64,000 nt of DNA from Peredibacter sp045999315 (lineage in GTDB: Bacteria > Bdellovibrionota > Bacteriovoracia > Bacteriovoracales > Bacteriovoracaceae), in contig NZ_CP174607.1 in NCBI RefSeq assembly GCF_045999315.1, positions 3,224,001-3,288,000 on the forward strand, read 5' to 3'. Each line of letters starts with the position of its first letter. The stretch's first letter is position 1. A program made the position numbers and the translations under genes. The notes below the pieces were generated by a model, which saw nothing but the letters and a program-made list of their open reading frames with translations, was not told the origin of the DNA and searched no databases. Of this stretch, positions 17,615 to 25,915 are shown in pieces.

Positions 17615-18903
17615 GGAATAGATCCTTTTCCTATCACTTTCTCAAAGTTCGCGTAACGAATCACGCGGTCGCGTTTACTTTGAAGATATGTAATTTGTCT
17701 TGTAATGAGTTCATTCTCAATAATGTCCCAGTCTTCAAAAGTCAGAAGACCGTTATTGTATTTGATACGAGAAATTTCGGCACGAGTGGCACTGGCCTCT
17801 TTAAACTTCGTGTCTACTTTCAGTTTAATATCACTTTGTTTGGCGAGAGTTTGCGCCTGCTTAATCTGCGGAATGAGATTCAAGAATGTGGTGCGCTTTT
17901 GTTCTTCGGCCGCGTATTTAGAGAAGATCGCCGACTTGGTGGCACTGTAATCAGCGAATCCATCAAAAATCGGAATCGAAAGAGTCAGGGCCATAGACCA
18001 GCGTTCATTATCTCTCGCTGGAAAAAACGTTTGATCCTGTCTTGTCACGTTTCCAACTAAATCAAGACTTGGTAGGAAATTTGAGCGAGCAATGGTGATT
18101 TCTTTTGAGGCGATTTTCTCAGTTGTCACAGCTCGGTTGTAATCAGGTGTCTCAGTGGCGAGATTAATAATCTCATTTTCTTTGATGGCAATGTTCGCAA
18201 GGGGCAAATCACCAGTGGCCTCATAATCATCAAAGCCTTCACGATTTAAGTATGAGAGCAAAGTTGAACGGGCCACACGAAGAGCGTCTTGTGCGGCGAT
18301 ATTATCTAACTTGGCCTGTTCGAGATAGGCCTCAGATAAAAGCACTGACCCCTTGTTCTCACGGCCATTATCATAACGAATGGAAACTAGCTTATAATTA
18401 CTTTCCCGGCGCTCAATGATGTCATCCGTGAGTTTTAGATATTCCTGAGCGTACAAGAGATTCGCGAAGGCCTGCTTTAAGTTGTAACTCAAGTCAGCTT
18501 TCACTCTCTCGCGGTTCCAGAAAAGATCCTTTACTCGCCATTCGGCCTGATCCACTTTCGAGATGTCTTCCAGGCCATTGAAGATATTTTGGTTAAGAGT
18601 TAAAGCACCCAAATAATTGCTCGAAACTGAACTAGAGCTGCTATTTAAAATTACGCCGTTTGAAACAATCCCTCCGCCTCCTCGGGAACCAATGCGAGTG
18701 GCCGAGATATTTGCTCGGATGCTAGGGAGATAACCCCGACGGGCAACCTGGACGTTTTCCTGAGCAGCAAAGTATTGTTGATTGGCCTGTGAAAGGGAGG
18801 TGTTCTCTTTGGTTGCCATGTTAACGACATCGTTCCACGTTAACTGAGCAGACCACCCCAGGCATGGTAAGCAGGCAAGGCCCACAAATATACGAGTAAA
18901 CAT
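17611..18903 (-). CDS. tolC: TolC-like outer membrane efflux protein
   Basis: 430 residues with a signal peptide (GLACLPCLGWSA) and the duplicated alpha-barrel/beta-barrel repeat of the outer membrane efflux protein family: long amphipathic helices with ENTSLSQANQQYFAAQ and FLPSLDLVGNV motifs. It is the first gene of the tolC-macA-macB operon, which places the outer-membrane duct and the pump under one promoter. The promoter lies in a 64-bp gap shared with the divergent NamZ-like gene. Confidence 0.9.
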   Translation of the reverse strand: MFTRIFVGLACLPCLGWSAQLTWNDVVNMATKENTSLSQANQQYFAAQENVQVARRGYLPSIRANISATRIGSRGGGGIVSNGVILNSSSSSVSSNYLGALTLNQNIFNGLEDISKVDQAEWRVKDLFWNRERVKADLSYNLKQAFANLLYAQEYLKLTDDIIERRESNYKLVSIRYDNGRENKGSVLLSEAYLEQAKLDNIAAQDALRVARSTLLSYLNREGFDDYEATGDLPLANIAIKENEIINLATETPDYNRAVTTEKIASKEITIARSNFLPSLDLVGNVTRQDQTFFPARDNERWSMALTLSIPIFDGFADYSATKSAIFSKYAAEEQKRTTFLNLIPQIKQAQTLAKQSDIKLKVDTKFKEASATRAEISRIKYNNGLLTFEDWDIIENELITRQITYLQSKRDRVIRYANFEKVIGKGSIP

Positions 18904-18929
18904 ACGTTTATTATTCCTTATCCCAGTTT

Positions 18930-18967
18930 ATTTGCACTAAAATAATGACATATTTTGAGGTGCAAAT
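18930..18967. promoter_or_regulatory. Inverted repeat in the divergent tolC / NamZ-like promoter region
   Basis: ATTTGCAC (18930-18937) and GTGCAAAT (18960-18967) are perfect reverse complements separated by 22 bp, within the 64-bp gap between two divergent genes. The right arm overlaps the GAGGTG ribosome binding site of the NamZ-like gene. It is a candidate operator for a dimeric regulator of both genes. Confidence 0.4.
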
Positions 18968-20158
18968 ATGGCAATCGTGCAAACCGGTCTTACTCGTTTA
19001 TTAACTGATACAAATCTACAAAAAAAGTTCAAAGGTAACATTGGCTATCTCTGCCATAGTGCCTCTGTAACTGAGAACTTTGAGCATGGATTAATCGCTA
19101 TTCAGCGTGTATTCGGCCCACAATTAAAAAAGATTTTCGGGCCTCAGCACGGTTTCGTGACTGACGTTCAGGACAACATGGTGGAGACAAACCACTATGT
19201 TCACCCATATTTTAAACTTCCGGTTTATTCTCTTTACTCGGAAACTCGTATTCCAACTGATGAGATGCTGGAAGGGCTAGATCACATTTTTGTGGATCTT
19301 CAAGACGTGGGTACTCGTATCTACACTTACATCTACACCATGACACTTCTAATGGAAGCTTGTCAGAAGAAAGGCATTGAAGTGGTGATTTTGGATCGTC
19401 CAAATCCGATTGATGCCGACACTCTTGAAGGTAATATTCTTGATATGAATTACGCTTCATTCGTGGGCCGTCACCCGATTCCAGTTCGTCACGGACTTAC
19501 AATGGGTGAAGTGGCGAAGATGCACCAGAAGTATTGGGGCGGAAAAGATTGTAAGCTCACAGTAATTGAAATGAAGGGCTACGATCGCAAGATGAGCTAT
19601 GAAGATACTAAACTTCCATGGGTCATTCCTTCTCCAAACCTTCCAACCATTGAAGCAGCCTACACTTTCGTAGGAACGGTTCTTTATGAAGGAACAAATA
19701 TTTCTGAAGGCCGAGGAACTACTCGCTCTCTGGAAATCATTGGGCATCCTAAAATTGAAGCTTTCGGTTTCCATGAAAAGCTTAAGCCAGTTCTTGAAAA
19801 AGCCAATCTTAAAGGTTTCGTGCTTCGTCCGCTGGTGTTCCTACCAACTTTCCAAAAGCATATGGGGAAACCATGTGGTGGTTACCAAATTCACGTAACT
19901 GATCGTAAGACGTTCGAGCCATGGCGCCTATGTCAGTATCTTCTTCGCGAAATGTATCATGAGCTAGGATCTGACTTTGCCTGGAAACAACCTCCATACG
20001 AGTATGAATATCACAAGGTTCCAGTTGATCTGATCAATGGTACAGATAAACTTCGTCACTGGGTTGAAAAGCGTGGTACGGAAGAAGAGTATCAAGCGAT
20101 TATGAAAGAAAACCAGGCGCAGTTCCTGGAAGAGCGTAAGAGCTGCTTAATTTACTAA
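18968..20158 (+). CDS. namZ: NamZ-like exo-beta-N-acetylmuramidase (DUF1343 family)
   Basis: 396 residues matching the YbbC/NamZ family, which releases MurNAc from the non-reducing ends of peptidoglycan fragments. Recognisable family blocks are FGPQHGF, VDLQDVGTRIYTYIYTM, LDRPNPI, RHGLTMGE and WVIPSPNLPT followed by EGTNISEGRGTT. There is no signal peptide: the protein starts MAIVQTGLTRLL after a good GAGGTG site. This suggests cytoplasmic recycling of imported muropeptides, or a non-classical route. It is divergent from tolC-macAB and ends in a strong terminator. Confidence 0.85.
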   Translation: MAIVQTGLTRLLTDTNLQKKFKGNIGYLCHSASVTENFEHGLIAIQRVFGPQLKKIFGPQHGFVTDVQDNMVETNHYVHPYFKLPVYSLYSETRIPTDEMLEGLDHIFVDLQDVGTRIYTYIYTMTLLMEACQKKGIEVVILDRPNPIDADTLEGNILDMNYASFVGRHPIPVRHGLTMGEVAKMHQKYWGGKDCKLTVIEMKGYDRKMSYEDTKLPWVIPSPNLPTIEAAYTFVGTVLYEGTNISEGRGTTRSLEIIGHPKIEAFGFHEKLKPVLEKANLKGFVLRPLVFLPTFQKHMGKPCGGYQIHVTDRKTFEPWRLCQYLLREMYHELGSDFAWKQPPYEYEYHKVPVDLINGTDKLRHWVEKRGTEEEYQAIMKENQAQFLEERKSCLIY

Positions 20159-20162
20159 AAAC

Positions 20163-20190
20163 AAAAAGGCCCCAAAAAGGGGCCTTTTTT
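20163..20190. terminator. Bidirectional terminator between namZ and livF
   Basis: AAAAAGGCCCC, A5 loop, GGGGCCTTTTTT. The 11-bp stem has A and T runs on both sides and ends two bases before the livF stop codon, so it serves both convergent operons. Confidence 0.92.
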
Positions 20191-20191
20191 A

Positions 20192-20908
20192 TTAGTGCTC
20201 GCCGAGATAGATTTTCTTAACGTCTTCGTTGTCGAGAAGATTTGAACCACTTCCCTCGAGAAGAATTTTTCCTGTTTCAAGCACGTAAGCGTAGTCCGAA
20301 ATCTTGAGAGCTTGCTTCGCGTTCTGCTCAACCAGAAGAACCGTGGTCTGATTGTCTTTATTGATTTTCACAATGATATCAAAAATGAGTTTAACGACCT
20401 GAGGAGCAAGACCCAGACTTGGCTCATCTAAGAGAAGAAGATCCGGTTCACCGACTAAGGCGCGAGCGATCGCAAGCATTTGCTGTTCACCACCCGAAAG
20501 AGTTCCGGCCACTTGATTGATACGTTCTTTTAGTCTTGGGAAATAATGAAATCCCATTTCTAGGTTTTTATCAAAATTCACCTTTGCGTGATGACGACCC
20601 ACAATCCCAAGTTGAAGGTTTTCCATCACAGTTAAGTTCGGGAACACCCCACGGCCCTCTGGACAGTGAATAAGGCCATCGCCTACTAGTTGGTAAGATT
20701 CACGATTGGAAATTGGGTGACCATTAAAAACAACCGCGCCAATTGATTTCACATTTCCTGAAATCGCTTTAAGGGTTGTGGTTTTTCCGGCACCATTGGC
20801 ACCAATCAAAGAAACGATTTTTCCCTTAGGAACCTTAAATGAGATTCCTTTTAGGGCCTGAACGTTTCCGAAGTTAACGGCCAATCCGTCTACTGATAAA
20901 ATTTCCAT
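20192..20908 (-). CDS. livF: Branched-chain amino acid ABC transporter ATPase LivF
   Basis: 238 residues. Walker A GANGAGKTT, signature LSGGEQQMLAIARAL, Walker B LLLLDEP and the H-loop-like EQNAKQAL are all present, with the typical LivF length. It energises uptake of leucine, isoleucine and valine together with LivG. It is the last gene of the livJHMGF operon and overlaps livG by one base (TAATG). Confidence 0.95.
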   Translation of the reverse strand: MEILSVDGLAVNFGNVQALKGISFKVPKGKIVSLIGANGAGKTTTLKAISGNVKSIGAVVFNGHPISNRESYQLVGDGLIHCPEGRGVFPNLTVMENLQLGIVGRHHAKVNFDKNLEMGFHYFPRLKERINQVAGTLSGGEQQMLAIARALVGEPDLLLLDEPSLGLAPQVVKLIFDIIVKINKDNQTTVLLVEQNAKQALKISDYAYVLETGKILLEGSGSNLLDNEDVKKIYLGEH

Positions 20909-21669
20909 TAATCGACACCTAGGTAAGCTTCAATTACACGTTTATCATTCTGAACCACTTCGGCCACACCTTCACAGACAAGCTGGCCCTGTACCAGAAC
21001 GTAGATTTTTTCACAGATCTTCATCACTAGACCCATATCATGTTCAATGAGAAGCACAGTGATGTGACGCTGTTTTTGAATATCACGAATAAGAGTTGTA
21101 AGTTCTCTTGTCTCGGCCGGATTTAGACCCGCGGCCGGCTCATCCAAAAGAAGAAGCTTCGGATTAAGTCCCAGAGCGCGCGCGATCTCAAGTTTTCTTT
21201 GCTTACCGTATGGAAGACCACCGGCCGGCACTTCTGCGAGATCCTTGATTCCCATCACGTCCAGAAGTTCCATGGACTTCATGCGAATTTCTTCTTCTTC
21301 CTGCTTGAATTTCTTATTTTGGAAAATCATGTCACGGATAGAAGTTTCTGAGGACGAATAGAAAGAGGTCATTACATTTTCAAGAACTGAAAGCTCTTTA
21401 AACAGACGAATGTTTTGAAATGTTCGGCCAATCCCCATTTGGGCAATCTCAAAGGGTTTCTTACCAACCAGTGACTGGCCACCGAGTCTTACGTCACCAG
21501 TTGTCGGCGCATAAATCCCAGTGAGAACGTTAAAGATCGTGGATTTACCGGCACCATTGGGACCGATAAGACCGTATAAAATTCCTGGCTCAAGCCTCAT
21601 GTTCACGTTCTGACAGGCCTTGACCCCGCCGAACTGAAGGCTCATATTTTCTACTTCGAGGAAAGCCAT
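20908..21669 (-). CDS. livG: Branched-chain amino acid ABC transporter ATPase LivG
   Basis: 253 residues with Walker A GPNGAGKST, a LivG-type PAGGLPYGKQRKLEIARAL signature (YGKQ in place of SGGQ, as usual for LivG), Walker B LLLLDEPAAGLNP and IEHDMGLV. The start at 21669 is preferred over an ATG two codons upstream because the AAGGA site then has normal spacing. It overlaps livM by 19 bp. Confidence 0.95.
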   Translation of the reverse strand: MAFLEVENMSLQFGGVKACQNVNMRLEPGILYGLIGPNGAGKSTIFNVLTGIYAPTTGDVRLGGQSLVGKKPFEIAQMGIGRTFQNIRLFKELSVLENVMTSFYSSSETSIRDMIFQNKKFKQEEEEIRMKSMELLDVMGIKDLAEVPAGGLPYGKQRKLEIARALGLNPKLLLLDEPAAGLNPAETRELTTLIRDIQKQRHITVLLIEHDMGLVMKICEKIYVLVQGQLVCEGVAEVVQNDKRVIEAYLGVD

Positions 21670-22655
21670 TTCCATTCCTTATTACCCATAATCCCTTGAG
21701 GACGCAGGATCATAATTAAAATAATCGTTAGAGCGTAAATGATCATACGAAGATCAATGCCTGTAATGTCCTGAACCACACGAAGGCCCTCAGGAAGAAC
21801 AGTCAAAATCCCCGCTCCCATAATCGCACCAGAAAGACTTCCGAGCCCTCCTACTACGTTCATGGCGATAACTTCAAAGCTTTTCACGAAAGTAAAAGTT
21901 TGAGTTGAAAGGTAACCTTCCGAGTGAGCGAAGAATGATCCCGCTACTCCGGCCATAAAACTTGAAAGAACAAACGCCTTAAGTTTAATGTTGAGAGGGT
22001 TGATCCCCATCATGTTGGCGGCCATTTCGTTTTCTTTAATCGCGAGCATCGCGCGGCCCAAACGTCCGTCACGAATTCGCTTGATCACTAAAATTGTAAG
22101 AATGGTCAGAAGAAAAACTGATCCCAGGTTCATGTAAACCGGAATGTCCGTCATCCCACGAGCTCCACCCACGGCCTCAATGTTAAGGAGGATAATACGA
22201 ATAATTTCTCCGAATCCGAGAGTCACCATCCCTAGATAGTCACCTGCAAGACGAAGAGTACTCGAGCCGATAATGAGTCCAATCACTGCGGCCATAATCC
22301 CGGCCGATAAACTACCTACAGCCAACTGAACAGCAAATGGCGCCGTAGGAAGTAGAAACGAAACCACTGAGGCCGAGGTATAAGCACCAATCGCCATGAA
22401 CCCGGCGTGTCCCATAGTGAAGAGACCGGTAAAACCATTCAGGAGTGCCAGAGACACTGACAGAATGATGTTGATCCCAAGAATGATCAGAACCGAATAA
22501 TAATACGGACTAATCAAACCAGAGAAACGACCAGGCTTTGCATAAAATAGATCCGCAATCTGTACCGAGAATCCACTTAGGATGAAATTCAGAACGATGG
22601 CCGAAGCAAAGAAAATTCCGGTGAGTAATAAGGTGGTATTTAATTTTTTGGCCAT
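21651..22655 (-). CDS. livM: Branched-chain amino acid ABC transporter permease LivM
   Basis: 334-residue inner-membrane permease with about eight to ten hydrophobic segments. Family signatures include LNGFTGLFTMGHAGFMAIGAY, GDYLGMVTLGFGEI and the EAA-like GINPLNIKLKAF. It pairs with LivH to form the translocation channel. It lies two bases after livH and overlaps livG. Confidence 0.94.
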   Translation of the reverse strand: MAKKLNTTLLLTGIFFASAIVLNFILSGFSVQIADLFYAKPGRFSGLISPYYYSVLIILGINIILSVSLALLNGFTGLFTMGHAGFMAIGAYTSASVVSFLLPTAPFAVQLAVGSLSAGIMAAVIGLIIGSSTLRLAGDYLGMVTLGFGEIIRIILLNIEAVGGARGMTDIPVYMNLGSVFLLTILTILVIKRIRDGRLGRAMLAIKENEMAANMMGINPLNIKLKAFVLSSFMAGVAGSFFAHSEGYLSTQTFTFVKSFEVIAMNVVGGLGSLSGAIMGAGILTVLPEGLRVVQDITGIDLRMIIYALTIILIMILRPQGIMGNKEWKWLSSK

Positions 22656-22657
22656 AA

Positions 22658-23560
22658 TTACACCTTCTCGATTTTCTTAGAGCCAAGAAGACCGGCCGGT
22701 CTAATCAAGAGCACTAGAATAAGAATCACGAAGGCCAGGGCATCACGATAAGTTGAGCTGATGTAACCGGCCACATAAGTTTCCGATAGACCAATCAGGA
22801 TAGCTCCAATCACTGCACCTGTGATGTTACCAATCCCCCCAAGAACAGCTGCAATGAAGGCCTTAAGACCTGGCAGAATTCCCAGAAGTGGATCAATTTT
22901 TGGATAGGCAACACCGTAAAGAACTCCCGCTGCACCAGCAAGAGAACTTCCAATAATGAATGTAATAAGGATCACTTTGTTGACGTTGATTCCGATTAAG
23001 TTCGCTGTTTCAAGTGAGTGGCTGATCGCCCGCATCGCTCGTCCAAACTGAGTTTTGAAAACCAGGAACGAGAGAATTTGCATCAGAACGAATGAAACAA
23101 TAAAGATCGTCAGCTGGTTTGAATCAAGAATGATGTCACTACCAATATCAATCATTTTACGAGGAAGAATTTCCGGAAAGAATTGCGGTGAAGCACCAAA
23201 CACTAACTGGCCACCGTACTCTAAGAACAAGCTCACACCAATGGCAGTGATTAGAATGTTAATACGGGGAGCACGTCTAAGTGGTCTGTAAGCAAACTTC
23301 TCAATGATCACTCCCATCAGGGCCGAACCAACCATCGCCACAAGAATAACTGTTAGCGCAGTTAGAAGTGATGGTTCGACGTTTGGCATGAAGTATCTGA
23401 TGAAATAGAGTCCAATAAAAGACCCCACCATGAAGATATCTCCGTGGGCAAAGTTAATCAGCTGAAGAACGCCGAATACCATAGTGTAGCCCAGGGCCAC
23501 TAGAGCGTAGATACTCCCTAGGGCCAGGCCGTTAATTGTGTGTTGGATAAATTCGTTCAC
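22658..23560 (-). CDS. livH: Branched-chain amino acid ABC transporter permease LivH
   Basis: 300-residue inner-membrane permease. The N-terminal block GLALGSIYALVALGYTMVFG and the following LINFAHGDIFMVGSF are hallmarks of LivH. A conserved cytoplasmic loop reads MRAISHSLETANLIGINV. It is the second gene of the liv operon, 12 bp after the binding protein. Confidence 0.95.
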   Translation of the reverse strand: MNEFIQHTINGLALGSIYALVALGYTMVFGVLQLINFAHGDIFMVGSFIGLYFIRYFMPNVEPSLLTALTVILVAMVGSALMGVIIEKFAYRPLRRAPRINILITAIGVSLFLEYGGQLVFGASPQFFPEILPRKMIDIGSDIILDSNQLTIFIVSFVLMQILSFLVFKTQFGRAMRAISHSLETANLIGINVNKVILITFIIGSSLAGAAGVLYGVAYPKIDPLLGILPGLKAFIAAVLGGIGNITGAVIGAILIGLSETYVAGYISSTYRDALAFVILILVLLIRPAGLLGSKKIEKV

Positions 23561-23572
23561 TCGAAACCTTTT

Positions 23573-24697
23573 TTAAGGATTAACCGTCTCAACAAACTTG
23601 AAGTTCTTGCCTTGAACCTGAAGAACCACTGCAGATTTAACAGCATCACGGTGTTCATTAATCGAGATGATTCCTGTTACACCCTTAAAGTCTTTTACTT
23701 TCGCAAGGCCATCACGGATTGCTTTCGGATCAATAGAACCAGTTGATTTAATCGTCTGGAACAGGATCACAGCAGCGTCGTATCCAGAGGCAGCAAGAGC
23801 ATCTGGCTTAGAACCGAAACGAGCTTGGTAGTTTTTAATGAAGTTTTGAACTTCCGGACGTGGATCTTCAACTGTGTAATGGTTTGAGAAGTATGAACCA
23901 TTAATAGCTTCGCCACCAATTTCAACTAGCTTTTCAGAGTCCCAACCGTCGCCACCCATAAGAGGAACTTTGATACCTTGTTCACGGGCCTGACGAGCGA
24001 TGAGACCAACCTCAGTGTAGTAACCAGGAACGAAAATGAACTCTGGCTGTTGAGACTTGATGTTCGTAAGCTGAGCTTTGAAATCAACGTCACCAGAAAC
24101 ATACTTTTCATCTGCAACGACCTGACCACCAAGGGCCGTGAAGGTTTTAATGAAATAAGTTGCTAGACCCATTGAGTAGTCTGATTTCGAATCACGAAGA
24201 ACAGCGGCCTTCTTAAAATTTAGAGAGTTGTAAGCAAACTTCGCCATGACTTCACCTTGAAATGGATCAATGAAGCAAACGCGGAAGATATAATCACCTT
24301 TCTGAGTAACAAGTGGGTTTGTTGAACTTGGAGTGATCATTGGTACTTTATATTGTTGAGCAACTGGCGCCCCCGCAAGTGAACGAGTTGAGGCAACTTC
24401 ACCAAGAACAGCAACAACGTTATCAATGTTGATGAGCTTCTCTACTGACAGACGAGCTTCTTCAGGCTTACCTTGGTTATCGTAAGCTTTAAGTTCAATT
24501 TGTTTGCCAAGAAGACCACCGGCCTTGTTCCATTCTTCCATCGCAAGAATAATTCCATCGCGAGTTGAGATACCGAAAGTTGCTTCAGCTCCTGTCATTG
24601 AACCGAAGTTACCGATTACGATTTTGTCAGATTTGTTCTGACAGCCCATTGCGATTAATAGCATTAAGAACAGAATGGATTGCACAATCACTCTCAA
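23573..24697 (-). CDS. livJ: Branched-chain amino acid binding lipoprotein (LivJ/LivK-like)
   Basis: 374 residues from a TTG at 24695-24697 preceded by AAGGAG. This start places a lipoprotein signal at the N-terminus (lipobox LIAMGC). A longer frame reaching 24778 adds 27 residues before the signal and is rejected. Typical periplasmic binding protein type I features follow: IGNFGSMTGAEATFG, the GEVASTRSLAGAP ligand loop and a GYDAAVIL helix. As a lipoprotein it would be tethered in the periplasm. It is the first gene of the operon. Confidence 0.9.
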   Translation of the reverse strand: MRVIVQSILFLMLLIAMGCQNKSDKIVIGNFGSMTGAEATFGISTRDGIILAMEEWNKAGGLLGKQIELKAYDNQGKPEEARLSVEKLINIDNVVAVLGEVASTRSLAGAPVAQQYKVPMITPSSTNPLVTQKGDYIFRVCFIDPFQGEVMAKFAYNSLNFKKAAVLRDSKSDYSMGLATYFIKTFTALGGQVVADEKYVSGDVDFKAQLTNIKSQQPEFIFVPGYYTEVGLIARQAREQGIKVPLMGGDGWDSEKLVEIGGEAINGSYFSNHYTVEDPRPEVQNFIKNYQARFGSKPDALAASGYDAAVILFQTIKSTGSIDPKAIRDGLAKVKDFKGVTGIISINEHRDAVKSAVVLQVQGKNFKFVETVNP

Positions 24698-25155
24698 GTT
24701 GGTCTCCTTAATTTTATAAAGAATTTTAAAAATCCTTAATAGTCTACAATTCTTATAGACGAAATGAGAACCCTTCATCTCGAAATAGTTTATCCTGTAA
24801 GAGTCCTTACATTTCCTTACTGATCTGCGGCCCTCGTTGAAGTGATGTGTATCTTGGTAGGAGCGATTCTGGAATTCTCCTCTGAAACAACAGTATTTTT
24901 TTCATTCTTCTTCGAAGAAGAATTTTCTAATTATTTCTTTCTGACTTTCAACCTTAAGGCAACCTTTAGTTTTTCAGTCACCATTCTTGTAGCAGCACAT
25001 GCAACATCGCTCATTGATCTCATCATAAATTAATTGTCATCATTTTCTCTCCCAAAGCATCAAGGTAATAGAGTCATTCTGCATTTACTTTCTCCAGCGG
25101 AAGTAACTTTTTTTAACAGTTGACACGTCCGTATCTTTTCCGTAAAAGTTTTTAC
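24698..25155. other. Intergenic region between livJ and the HNH-family gene
   Basis: About 460 bp without a supported gene. It must contain the liv promoter (minus strand, left part). A perfect 20-bp palindrome, ATTCTTCTTCGAAGAAGAAT, lies at 24904-24923, followed by T-rich sequence, and could be a terminator or binding site. The right end carries one copy of the TTTACTTTCTC palindromic repeat (25084-25106). Short frames here, such as a 63-codon frame at 24842, look random and very Phe-rich. Confidence 0.5.
25084..25106. repeat. Palindromic repeat copy A (left half intact, right half degenerate)
   Basis: TTTACTTTCTC-CA-GCGGAAGTAA. The left arm is identical to the perfect copy at 53944-53967, and the right arm differs at a few positions. 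It lies about 50 bp upstream of the HNH-family start. Confidence 0.55.
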
Positions 25156-25754
25156 ATGAAACTGAACCACGTTGCAAATAAAATTTTACTGAGTGATACA
25201 AAAAAGTTGGTTGGTGCTGAACGATTTGCCACCACAAAGTTGCTTCATCACTTAATAGAGATAAAGCGAAGAAAGCTCTATTGCGACTTAAAACATTCGT
25301 CTCTTTTCTCCTATTGCGTCCATGAATTAGGTTACTCAGATGGAGCGGCCCAGAGAAGAATTGTGGCAGCAAGAATGCTCGCGGAGATTCCAGAAATTGA
25401 ATCTAAAATTGAAGATGGAAGTTTAACTCTTACGAATATTTCATTAGTGAATCAATTTATTGAAGGAACCTCCGACCGCAAAAGAGTCTTGAAAGAAGTG
25501 GAAGGTCTTACGAAGAAAGAATGTGAGAAGAAACTTTTTGAGATCACAAAGAAAGTCATAGAACCCAAAGATAAAACGAAGCGAATTTCAAAAGACAAAG
25601 TTCAAATGGCGTTTGTTTTATCTGATGAAACCATGGAATTAGTGGAAGAACTTAAAAATCTCTTGGGTAAAGACATGGACATGGATCAATTGGTTCAGTT
25701 TATGGCAAAGGAAGCGATCAAGTCTGTGGAGAAAAAGAAATTTAAACAGACTTC

Positions 25755-25772
25755 ACTTTCTCCAGAGAAAGT
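25755..25772. repeat. Palindromic repeat copy B, inside the HNH-family gene
   Basis: ACTTTCTC-CA-GAGAAAGT is a perfect 8-bp inverted repeat with a CA centre and the same core as copies at 25084 and 53944. Here it is translated as part of SLSPEKV, at the junction between the intact N-terminal part and the decayed HNH part. Confidence 0.6.
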
Positions 25773-25887
25773 AGATAAAAATTGTGCCTTCTTGGGATCT
25801 ACACGAAATCTTAATTACGATCTAATCCTTCCCTATTCTTCGGGAGGACCAAGTGCGAAAGCATGCAATCAGAGAGAAAGAATAAGA

Positions 25888-25915
25888 GCGGGGCCAGTGG
25901 CCCCGCCTGGGAAAT
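25888..25915 (-). terminator. Terminator of the S8 protease gene
   Basis: GCGGGGCC, short loop, GGCCCCGC. On the minus strand it follows the stop codon by about 8 bp and is followed by the T-rich TCTTATTCTTTCT. Confidence 0.75.

Noticed and set aside
24930..25026. 31-codon minus-strand frame (MMRSMSDVACAATR...)
   Set aside because: No Shine-Dalgarno sequence upstream and no similarity that I recognise.
24842..25033. 63-codon Phe/Ser-rich frame upstream of the HNH-family gene
   Set aside because: Low-complexity translation of a T-rich gap with no ribosome binding site. It overlaps a palindrome.
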